Assembly (NCBI GenBank): GCA_964384825.1
Contig: CAYLMM010000060.1
Span: 1 to 15,087, forward strand
From: CAYLMM01 sp964384825
Lineage (GTDB): Bacteria; Krumholzibacteriota; Krumholzibacteriia; LZORAL124-64-63
DNA length: 15,087 nucleotides
Reading direction: 5' to 3'
The position numbers and the translations under genes are program-made. Shown here piece after piece: positions 9,171-15,087 of the stretch. How positions within the stretch are numbered: the first letter of the stretch is position 1; each line of letters begins with the position of its first letter. The notes beneath the pieces were generated by a model. That model was not told the origin of the DNA. It saw nothing but the letters and a program-made list of their open reading frames with translations, and made no database searches.

Positions 9171-9587
9171 TCAGGGGCGGGAGAATTCGGCGACCAGGCC
9201 GGCGACCACCGCTGCGATCGCGTCGCGCGCGGCGGCGAACGCGGCCGAAAGCTCGGCCTCCGATCCGGTCGCGGCCATCGGATCGTCCAGGGGATGGTGG
9301 CGATGGCGCTCGGGGCGGGCCAGCGCGGGCAGGAACCTGCGGGCCTCGTCGCTGAAGGTGACCACCAGGTCGAATTCGTCCAGATCGAAGCGGTCGAGGG
9401 ATTTCGAAGCCTGCCCCTCCATCCCGACGCCCGCGGCCGCCATGGCCTCGCGGGTGCGCCCGGTGATCGGATAGGTCACCAGGCCGGCGCTCGCCACGCT
9501 CCAATCGGCGGGGAAGAGCCGGCGGGCCCAGGCCTCGGCCATCTGGCTGCGGCAGGAATTGGCCGTGCAGAGAAAGATCACCCGCAT
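9171..9587 (-). other. ArsC-type thiol phosphatase/arsenate reductase domain of the fusion
   Basis: 138 residues (306-443 of the fused chain) carry the P-loop C-x5-R: Cys312, Ser316, Cys317 and Arg318 in CTANSCRS, as in thioredoxin-type ArsC (CTGNSCRS). Further ArsC-like marks are DLVVTF and HHPLDDP, the latter bearing the likely general-acid Asp. The two resolving cysteines of S. aureus/B. subtilis ArsC (Cys82, Cys89) align with Ser79 and Leu86 of the domain, so the usual thioredoxin-linked cascade cannot operate. It may be a phosphatase, or an arsenate reductase using another thiol. It may also be translated alone from 9587. Confidence 0.75.
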
Positions 9588-10502
9588 CTTCGCATCTCCG
9601 AGGGTCTCGCCGCGGCGGCCGCCCATCTCGGTGACCAGCACGGCGGCCAGGATCAATCCGCCTCCGGCCAATCCCCCGCCGCCCAGCTTCTCGCCGAGCG
9701 ACATCCAGGAGAAGATCGCCGCGAAAACGGGCTCGGCGGCGAAGATCAGGGCCGCCCGGGTCGGAGTCGTGAACCGCTGGTAACGGTTCTGCAAATACAG
9801 GGCCAGGATGGTCGAGAGCAGCGTCGTGACCAGCAGGGAAACGCCCAGGGCGGCCGTCGGTTCCGGCGCCGTCCGCTCCACCGCGAAGGCCCAGACGGCG
9901 TTGATCCCCGCGCAGACGGCCATCGTGATCCACAGGATCGCCTGGTAGGGGGCCCGCGCCAGGGCGTCGTTCAGGTAGATGAGATAGAAGGCGTACGAGA
10001 CGGCGCAGCCCAGGGTCCACAGGTCTCCGGGGGCGAGACGGCCCAGGTCCGGGCGGGTCATCAGCGCCAGGCCGCAGACCGCCAGCACGACCGCCGCGGC
10101 CACCTTGGGCTCGGGCCGCACCCCGCGCAGGATCAGCAGGAAGACCGGCACCATCACCACGCTCAGGCTGGTGATGAAGGCGCTGTTGTTGGCGCTGGTG
10201 GTGTGCAGGCCGATCGTCTGGGTGGTGTAGCCGATCGCGACCAGCACGCCGAGCAGCCCGCCCCAGCGCCAGGCCGTCCGGTCGCGCAGCAGGCGGTAGG
10301 GACGGGCGCGGGTCGCGGCGGGAAGGTCGCGGCAGACGGCGGGCCAGATCGCCAGCAGCAGCAGCGAGGCCAGCACGAAGCGGATGGTCACGAACATCGC
10401 CGGGGTCACGTACGGCGTGGCGGCCTTGATCGCCGGGAAGGACATCCCCCAGCAGACGGTCACCACCAGCAGCATCAGTTCGGCGCGGCGGATCGACGTC
10501 AT
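9171..10502 (-). CDS. EamA/DMT-family transporter fused to an ArsC / low-molecular-weight phosphatase domain
   Basis: 443 residues in one uninterrupted frame. The ATG at 10502 overlaps the stop of the patatin gene as ATGA, indicating translational coupling. Residues 1-305 are a drug/metabolite transporter with ten hydrophobic helices in two EamA repeats (for example CWGMSFPAIKAATPYVTP, FVTIRFVLASLLLLAI, TPTRAALIFAAEPVFAAIFS). With ten helices both ends should be cytosolic. Residues 306-443 form a complete arsenate-reductase/LMW-PTP domain starting MRVIFLCTANSCRSQMAEAW. No stop separates the two; the only link is a short polar linker (GGRRGETLGDAK). The internal ATG at 9587, with GGAG eight bases before it, could also start a separate enzyme. 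The substrate is unknown; export of a compound processed by the enzyme domain is speculation. A lost stop codon or an indel error could also create the fusion. Last gene of the operon. Confidence 0.8.
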   Translation of the reverse strand: MTSIRRAELMLLVVTVCWGMSFPAIKAATPYVTPAMFVTIRFVLASLLLLAIWPAVCRDLPAATRARPYRLLRDRTAWRWGGLLGVLVAIGYTTQTIGLHTTSANNSAFITSLSVVMVPVFLLILRGVRPEPKVAAAVVLAVCGLALMTRPDLGRLAPGDLWTLGCAVSYAFYLIYLNDALARAPYQAILWITMAVCAGINAVWAFAVERTAPEPTAALGVSLLVTTLLSTILALYLQNRYQRFTTPTRAALIFAAEPVFAAIFSWMSLGEKLGGGGLAGGGLILAAVLVTEMGGRRGETLGDAKMRVIFLCTANSCRSQMAEAWARRLFPADWSVASAGLVTYPITGRTREAMAAAGVGMEGQASKSLDRFDLDEFDLVVTFSDEARRFLPALARPERHRHHPLDDPMAATGSEAELSAAFAAARDAIAAVVAGLVAEFSRP

Positions 10503-11437
10503 CTCCGGTCGGCCTCCGCGGTGGCATCCCAGGCGGCCAAGGCTTCGCGGGCCGCGGCCGCGCCGGCCGCGATGATCTCCTCGGAGCGCCGGAAATCCTC
10601 GATGTTGATCGCCGGCAGCGCGGGGCGGATCGTCATGTCCGGCCGATGGCCGTCGAGCTGCCGCGCGCACATTTCGCTCTGCATGATGTCGACCGCCTTG
10701 AGCAGGATGTCGGCGGCCAGGGCGCGGCGGCTGAAGGTCAGGCTGCGCCAGAAGCTTTCCCACGCCCGACGCGGTTCGCGGCTTTCCGGCCGGACCACGC
10801 GCCGGTCCCGCGGCGGATTGAAATCGCAGGCCACGACCAGGTCGAAGTCTTCGGGATCCGGATCCAGCGCCGCCACCGGCACGGTGACCAGCAGCCCGCC
10901 GTCGACCAGGTTGCGCCCGGCGTGCTGGACCGGGGCGAAGGCGCCGGGAAACGCGCAGGTGGCGCGGATGGCGGGGATCAGTTCGCCCTCGCGCAGCAGA
11001 ATCAGCTCGCCGGTGTCGATGTCGGTCGCGGTGACCGTCAGCGGGAATGCGAGATCCTCGAACCGGCTCGGCAGGTTGGCCTCGAGCCAGCGTCCGAAAC
11101 GCTCGCCGCGGATGATCCCGCCGCGGGTCGAGATGTCCAGCACGTCGGTCCAGCGCAGCTTCGAGACGAAGGAGTGGATCCTCTCGGGCGTGTGGCCCGC
11201 GGCCAGGAAGGCCCCGAGCAGCGCGCCCATCGAAGTGCCCGCGACCGCGGCGGGACGGCATCCCGCCTCGTGCAGCACCTCCATCACGCCCACGCCGGCC
11301 AGACCGCGGGCGCCGCCGCCGCCGAAGACCATGCCGCAACGGCGGGCGCCGGCGAAAGGCGGACGGGCGCCGGCGGCCGGCAGGCCGGTTCCGGATTCGC
11401 GGACGTCGGGGGACTGGTCCGGATGCACGGGATTCAC
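10499..11437 (-). CDS. Patatin-like phospholipase (RssA/NTE type)
   Basis: 312 residues; a serine acyl-hydrolase predicted to cleave acyl chains from phospholipids or related esters. Motifs of the patatin fold are complete: oxyanion-hole glycines GGGGARG (39-45), nucleophile elbow G-T-S69-M-G, and the catalytic Asp179 in DGG. No signal peptide or membrane helix is visible, so it is probably cytosolic or peripheral. The GTG at 11437 overlaps the stop of the carrier-protein gene (GTGA), but the ribosome site GGAGAG is then too close; a GTG at 11428, eight bases after it, is equally likely and shortens the protein by three residues. It sits between the carboxylase genes and the transporter fusion with 4-bp overlaps on both sides, so it is surely co-transcribed, although phospholipases are not known parts of leucine breakdown. 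Confidence 0.88.
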   Translation of the reverse strand: MNPVHPDQSPDVRESGTGLPAAGARPPFAGARRCGMVFGGGGARGLAGVGVMEVLHEAGCRPAAVAGTSMGALLGAFLAAGHTPERIHSFVSKLRWTDVLDISTRGGIIRGERFGRWLEANLPSRFEDLAFPLTVTATDIDTGELILLREGELIPAIRATCAFPGAFAPVQHAGRNLVDGGLLVTVPVAALDPDPEDFDLVVACDFNPPRDRRVVRPESREPRRAWESFWRSLTFSRRALAADILLKAVDIMQSEMCARQLDGHRPDMTIRPALPAINIEDFRRSEEIIAAGAAAAREALAAWDATAEADRR

Positions 11438-11967
11438 TCTCCGTTCTCGGGTTCGGGCGGCGCGGCGGATCCTTCGCCGGGCTCGATCTCGATCAGCAGG
11501 TCGCCGAGGCCGGCCGCCCGCCCGGCGGCGCAGCGGATCGCGGCGACCCTTCCGGCGACCGGGGTGGCGATCTCGGTCTCCATCTTCATCGCCTCGAACA
11601 GCAGCAGTGGTTCGCCGCGGTCGACCGCGGCGCCGACATCGACCAGCACGCGCACGACCTTGCCCGGCATCGGGGCGACGATGCGCGGCCCGCCGGCCGA
11701 TTCGTCCGCGGCCGCATCCCCTTCCTCGGAGAAGAGATGCAAGGTCACCACCCGGCCGTCCAGGAAAACGTGGCGCCGGTCGCCCCGGCCGGCGATCCAG
11801 GCCCGGCGGCGGCGCCCGTCGAGCACGAAATCCGCCTCGCCCGGCCCGACCGACAGGACGTCCAGATCCAGGGGGCTCTCGTCGAGCAGCGCCTCGCGGA
11901 CATCGCCCCGGCGGCGGATCACCAGGTCGCGGCAGCCATCGGGTTCATCGAAACGCAGATGCAGCAC
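11434..11967 (-). CDS. Biotin carboxyl carrier subunit (C-terminal part of a methylcrotonyl-CoA carboxylase alpha chain)
   Basis: 177 residues from a GTG at 11967 (ribosome site AAAGGA seven bases upstream); a TTG at 11970 is an alternative. Residues 1-85 resemble the BT domain that tethers the alpha to the beta subunit in acyl-CoA carboxylases (HVFLDGRVVTLHLF). Residues ~95-162 are a biotinyl/lipoyl domain: APMPGKVVRV, then the biotin attachment site EAMKM with the modified Lys128. It carries CO2 from the biotin carboxylase to the carboxyltransferase. The gene is in the same frame as the biotin carboxylase gene upstream and separated from it only by one TGA and about four codons. Together they have the domain order and length of a fused alpha chain, so this is either a split gene or a chain broken by a nonsense change. 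The patatin gene overlaps its stop. Confidence 0.88.
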   Translation of the reverse strand: MLHLRFDEPDGCRDLVIRRRGDVREALLDESPLDLDVLSVGPGEADFVLDGRRRRAWIAGRGDRRHVFLDGRVVTLHLFSEEGDAAADESAGGPRIVAPMPGKVVRVLVDVGAAVDRGEPLLLFEAMKMETEIATPVAGRVAAIRCAAGRAAGLGDLLIEIEPGEGSAAPPEPENGE

Positions 11968-11979
11968 CAAGGTTTCCTT

Positions 11980-13551
11980 TCAGTCCAGGCCGCGCAAGCG
12001 GAAACGGCCGATGCGGCTCCAGGCCGACGCCGGCCGTCCCGCGGCCGGACCCGCGAACGCGTCCTCCGCAGGTCCCGCCGCCCTTTGCTCGTCGTGCAGT
12101 CCGGCGGCGACCATCGCGGCCGTCCTCTCCGGCGCCCCGCTCCCGCCGGCGGCCGGCGCCCAGCCGGCGAGATGCTCGGCCAGGAAAGCCGTGTCGGTCT
12201 GCCCCGCCCGGAAAGCGGGATGATCCAGCACGTCGGCCAGGTATTCGCCGTTGGTCGCCACGCCCAGCACCGCGAATTCCCGCAGGGCGTCGCGGGCCCG
12301 GTCGATGGCCGCGTCGCGGTCGGCCGCGTGGACGATCAGCTTGGCCAGCAAGGGATCGTAGTGGGCGCCGACCTCGTCCCCCTCGGCGATGCCGCTGTCG
12401 ACCCGCACGCCCGGCCCGGACGGCTCGCGGTACAGCAGCACCGGCCCCACCGCGGGACGGAAACCATGCTGGGGCTCCTCGGCGCAGATGCGGCATTCGA
12501 TCGCCCAGCCCCGCGGCGCGATCCCGGCCTGCGTCCACGGCAGCGGCCGCCCGGCCGCGATCTCGATCTGCGCGCGCACCAGGTCCAGGCCGGTCGCCAT
12601 CTCGGTCACCGGATGCTCGACCTGCAGCCGGGTGTTCATCTCCAGGAAGTAGAAGGCCCCGTCCGGGTCGAGCAGGAACTCGACCGTGCCCGCCCCGACG
12701 TAGCCGCAGGCCTTCGCGGCGGCCACCGCGGCGTTGCCCATCTCCTCGCGCAGGGCGGCGTCCAGCGCGGGCGAGGGCGTCTCCTCGATGATCTTCTGGT
12801 GACGGCGCTGGATCGAGCATTCCCGCTCGCCCAGATGCACGACCGCGCCGGCGGCGTCGGCCAGGATCTGGAACTCGACGTGCCGCGGGCGGCTCAGGCA
12901 GCGTTCGATGTAGACGCGGCCGTCGCCGAAGGCCTGGCGGGCCTCGCGGGCCGCCGCGGCCGCCGCGTCGGGAGCCTCTTCGACGCTCCCGACCAGCCGC
13001 ATCCCCTTGCCCCCGCCGCCGCAGACGGCCTTGACCAGCAGCGGCGCCCCGACCTCGCGCGCGACCGCGAGCACGGTTTCTGGATCGAAGCCTTCGCCGC
13101 CGCCGGAATCCCCGCCCCCGGCGCCGGGATCGGGCAGCTCCGCCCCCGGCACCACCGGCACCCCGGCCGCGGACATCATCCGTCGCGCGGCGGTCTTCTC
13201 GCCCATCGCCTCGATCACATCGGGCGGCGGGCCGATGAACACCAGCCCGGCCTCGGCGCAGGCGCGGGCGAAATCGGCGTTCTCGGCCAGGAATCCGTAG
13301 CCCGGATGGACGGCCTCGGCGCCGGCTGCGACGGCCGCCGCCACGATGCGGTCGGCTCGCAGATACGATTCGCCGGCCGCGGCCGGTCCGATCGCCACCA
13401 CCTCGTCGGCCAGGTGGGCATGGCGGCTGCGGCGGTCGGGCTCCGAGACCACGGCCACCGAGGCGATTCCCATCTCGCGGCAGCAGCGCAGCACCCGCAC
13501 GGCGATCTCGCCGCGGTTGGCCACCAGGATCTTCGCGAACGGCGGCGCCAT
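11980..13551 (-). CDS. liuD: Biotin carboxylase subunit of an acyl-CoA carboxylase (probably methylcrotonyl-CoA carboxylase)
   Basis: 523 residues; ATP-dependent carboxylation of carrier-bound biotin with bicarbonate. The ATG at 13551 has GGGGAG four bases upstream and follows the hydratase stop by one base. Domains: biotin carboxylase N-terminal (KILVANRGEIAVRV; HPGYGFLAEN), ATP-grasp with Lys174 and the glycine-rich loop GGGGKGM (178-184), and the catalytic block EMNTRLQVEHPVTE with Glu304, Asn306 and Arg308, then the biotin-carboxylase C-terminal domain (about 355-465). A Gly-rich insert (about 141-155) lies before the ATP lysine. The tail (SAWSRIGRFRLRG) resembles the point where fused alpha chains continue into the BT domain; the frame stops there at TGA (11982-11980) and resumes in the carrier gene. 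Assignment to leucine breakdown rests on the adjacent liuB- and liuC-like genes; an isolated carboxylase could equally serve propionyl-CoA. Confidence 0.88.
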   Translation of the reverse strand: MAPPFAKILVANRGEIAVRVLRCCREMGIASVAVVSEPDRRSRHAHLADEVVAIGPAAAGESYLRADRIVAAAVAAGAEAVHPGYGFLAENADFARACAEAGLVFIGPPPDVIEAMGEKTAARRMMSAAGVPVVPGAELPDPGAGGGDSGGGEGFDPETVLAVAREVGAPLLVKAVCGGGGKGMRLVGSVEEAPDAAAAAAREARQAFGDGRVYIERCLSRPRHVEFQILADAAGAVVHLGERECSIQRRHQKIIEETPSPALDAALREEMGNAAVAAAKACGYVGAGTVEFLLDPDGAFYFLEMNTRLQVEHPVTEMATGLDLVRAQIEIAAGRPLPWTQAGIAPRGWAIECRICAEEPQHGFRPAVGPVLLYREPSGPGVRVDSGIAEGDEVGAHYDPLLAKLIVHAADRDAAIDRARDALREFAVLGVATNGEYLADVLDHPAFRAGQTDTAFLAEHLAGWAPAAGGSGAPERTAAMVAAGLHDEQRAAGPAEDAFAGPAAGRPASAWSRIGRFRLRGLD

Positions 13552-13552
13552 C

Positions 13553-14404
13553 TCACTCCCCTTCCCAGGAGTCGGATTCGGCGGCCCAGGGCGCGGGCAG
13601 ACGGTCGGCGAAGGCGGCCATCGCGGCCTGGGCCTCGCCGGTGGTGCGCGCCTCGGCGATCATCCGGGCGGTGAAGTCGAGGGAATCGGCGAAGGTCCGT
13701 TCGGCGACGCCGTCGACCAGAGTCTTGACCCGGGCCTGGGCCGCCGGGCCGCCCTTCAGCAGCGAGCGGACGACCAGATCGACCACGTCGTCGAGCTTGC
13801 CCTCGTCGGCCAGCCGGTCGACCAGCCCCAGCCGCAGCGAGGTCTCGCGGCTCAGGGGACTTCCGGTCAGGAAACACGTCCGGGCCGCGGCGGCGCCGAT
13901 CCTCTCGATCACCAGCGGCGAGATCACCCCGGCCACCAGCCCCAGCCGCACCTCGCTGAAGGCGAAGCGCGCGTCGACCCCGGCCACGACCACGTCGCAG
14001 GCGCAGGCCAGCCCCACTCCGCCGCCGAAGGCCGGCCCCTGCACGCGGGCCACCACCGGCGCCGGACAGGCCCGGACCGCCCGGAACATCGCGGCCATCG
14101 CCCTGGCCGCTGTCAGATTCTCGTCGAAGCCCGCCTCGCCAAGATCCCGCATCTGCTGCAGATCGGCGCCGGCGCAGAAGGTCGGCCCGCTCGAGGCCAG
14201 CAGCACGACATGGGGGCGCAGCCGCGGTTCGGCGGCGAGCTCGACCGCCCCGGCCGGACGTTCGGGCATCCGCGCCACCTCGTCGAAGACGCCGCCCAGG
14301 GCGCGGATCATGTCCGCGTCGAAGGCGTTGTGGGCCTCGGGCCGATCCAGGGTCACCACCAGGACCGGTCCGCGGCGTTCGGTCAGGATGTTGCCGGTGG
14401 TCAT
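13553..14404 (-). CDS. liuC: Enoyl-CoA hydratase, methylglutaconyl-CoA hydratase type
   Basis: 283 residues. Two ATGs lie close together: the one at 14404 has GGAGG seven bases upstream and is chosen; the one at 14410 touches the ribosome site. Crotonase fold: RPEAHNAFD, oxyanion-hole loop GPTFCAGADL (73-82), GGGVGLACACD (127-137), and the FAFSEVRLGLVAGVISPLV block with the catalytic Glu151. The position of the first catalytic glutamate of rat mitochondrial hydratase (Glu144) is Gly131 here. The SEVRLGL.xxVISP block is what I associate with LiuC-type methylglutaconyl-CoA hydratases, which convert 3-methylglutaconyl-CoA to HMG-CoA. A proline-rich insert near 47-65 is longer than usual. It lies between the beta subunit (21-nt gap) and the biotin carboxylase (1-nt gap), matching the known liuB-liuC-liuD order. 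Confidence 0.85.
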   Translation of the reverse strand: MTTGNILTERRGPVLVVTLDRPEAHNAFDADMIRALGGVFDEVARMPERPAGAVELAAEPRLRPHVVLLASSGPTFCAGADLQQMRDLGEAGFDENLTAARAMAAMFRAVRACPAPVVARVQGPAFGGGVGLACACDVVVAGVDARFAFSEVRLGLVAGVISPLVIERIGAAAARTCFLTGSPLSRETSLRLGLVDRLADEGKLDDVVDLVVRSLLKGGPAAQARVKTLVDGVAERTFADSLDFTARMIAEARTTGEAQAAMAAFADRLPAPWAAESDSWEGE

Positions 14405-14425
14405 GGTCATCCCTCCGGAAAAGGC

Positions 14426-15087
14426 CTACATCCGATGGATCCCGTACCGCGCCTCGGTGATCGGCGCCTGCAGGCTCATCGCGATGCCCAGGCCCAGGAC
14501 GTCGCGCGTCTGGACCGGATCGATCACCCCGTCGTCCCACAGCCGGGCGCTGCTGTAGTACGCGTGGCCCTCGGCGCGGTACTTCGCGAGGATGGGATCG
14601 ACGATCGCGGCCTCGGCCGCGGCGTCCAGCTCTTCGCCGCGACGGGCCAGCTGGTCCTTCTTCACCTGCAGCAGCACGCCGGCCGCCTGCTCGCCCCCCA
14701 TCACCGAGATCTTGGCCTGCGGCCACATCAGCAGCAGCCGCGGCTGGTACGCCCGGCCGCACATGCCGTAGTTGCCCGCCCCGAAGCTGCCGCCGACGAT
14801 CACGGTGAACTTCGGCACGGTGCTGTTGCTGACCGCGTTGACCATCTTGGCCCCGTCCTTGGCGATGCCCCCGTGCTCGTAATCGCGGCCCACCATGAAA
14901 CCGGTGATGTTCTGCAGGAAGACCAGCGGCGTGCGCCGCGCGTTGCACAGTTCGATGAAGTGGGTCGCCTTGAGGGCCGACTCGCTGAACAGGATGCCGT
15001 TGTTGGCCAGGATCCCCACCTGGTGGCCGTGGATGCGGGCGAAGCCGCAGACCAGGGTCGAGCCGTAGCGGGGCTTGAACTCGTGCA
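14426..15087 (-). CDS. liuB: Methylcrotonyl-CoA carboxylase carboxyltransferase (beta) subunit, C-terminal part
   Basis: The frame is open to the window's right edge, so the 5' part is missing; about 220 residues are visible. The fragment is very close to MCC-beta: YGSTLVCGFARIHGHQVGIL, NNGILFSESALKATHFIEL, LVFLQNITGFMVGRDYE, FTVIVGGSFGAGNYGMCGRA, and WPQAKISVMGGEQAAGVL. The GGSFGAGNYGM loop and the VMGGEQAA block are in the C-terminal crotonase-like half of the transferase, where carboxybiotin is bound. It moves CO2 from biotin to 3-methylcrotonyl-CoA, the fourth step of leucine breakdown. A propionyl-CoA carboxylase beta chain is less likely because those usually lack the NNGILFSESALK-type sequence. 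The gene ends 21 nt before liuC. Upstream, liuA (isovaleryl-CoA dehydrogenase) would be expected. Confidence 0.93.
   Translation of the reverse strand, partial: HEFKPRYGSTLVCGFARIHGHQVGILANNGILFSESALKATHFIELCNARRTPLVFLQNITGFMVGRDYEHGGIAKDGAKMVNAVSNSTVPKFTVIVGGSFGAGNYGMCGRAYQPRLLLMWPQAKISVMGGEQAAGVLLQVKKDQLARRGEELDAAAEAAIVDPILAKYRAEGHAYYSSARLWDDGVIDPVQTRDVLGLGIAMSLQAPITEARYGIHRM

Noticed and set aside
9294..12791. Plus-strand open frame of more than 1100 codons opposite the operon
   Set aside because: The antisense genes have clear catalytic motifs and ribosome sites, while this frame is low-complexity Arg/Pro/Ala-rich with no family resemblance.

Overview
The window is a GC-rich stretch from a Gram-negative bacterium. 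Several proteins are secreted or membrane-anchored, including a lipoprotein and a small beta-barrel outer-membrane protein. A run of 10 N at 5387-5396 shows it comes from a scaffolded draft or metagenome assembly. A lipoprotein combining a ZU5-like and a P-domain, a B12-dependent ribonucleotide reductase, a POT transporter and a leucine-degradation operon together suggest an aerobic or facultative heterotroph living on peptides and amino acids. The phylum cannot be fixed from sequence alone; an uncultivated lineage near Eisenbacteria, Krumholzibacteria or Gemmatimonadota is a guess.

Left part (1-5061). A truncated plus-strand membrane protein resembles the C-terminal half of spermidine-synthase-like membrane proteins. 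Next, on the minus strand, comes a lipoprotein gene with a strong terminator. A 434-bp intergenic region follows; it holds a probable promoter and a 146-bp element bounded by perfect 32-bp inverted repeats with a 13-bp hairpin nested inside. A minus-strand membrane protein of unknown function is then divergent from a plus-strand POT/PTR2 peptide transporter, which has its own promoter candidate and terminator.

Middle (5062-9170). Minus strand: a small outer-membrane beta-barrel gene interrupted by the assembly gap, then nrdJ (adenosylcobalamin-dependent class II ribonucleotide reductase) with a clear terminator. About 510 bp of hairpin-rich non-coding DNA lies upstream of nrdJ.

Right part (9171-15087). 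A tightly packed minus-strand operon reads from the window's right edge leftwards: carboxyltransferase beta subunit (LiuB/MCC-beta type, 5' end outside the window), methylglutaconyl-CoA hydratase type enoyl-CoA hydratase (LiuC type), biotin carboxylase, biotin carboxyl carrier protein, patatin-like phospholipase, and an EamA transporter fused in frame to an ArsC/low-molecular-weight phosphatase domain. The first four encode 3-methylcrotonyl-CoA carboxylase plus the next step of leucine breakdown. The last two are joined by 4-bp stop/start overlaps and are unexpected partners.

Most notable points: the EamA-ArsC fusion, whose ArsC half lacks the usual resolving cysteines; a methylcrotonyl-CoA carboxylase alpha chain divided by one in-frame TGA; the inverted-repeat element at 2375-2520; and the structured nrdJ leader with an orphan opposite-strand terminator. 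I did not find a clear multi-gene system of an undescribed kind.
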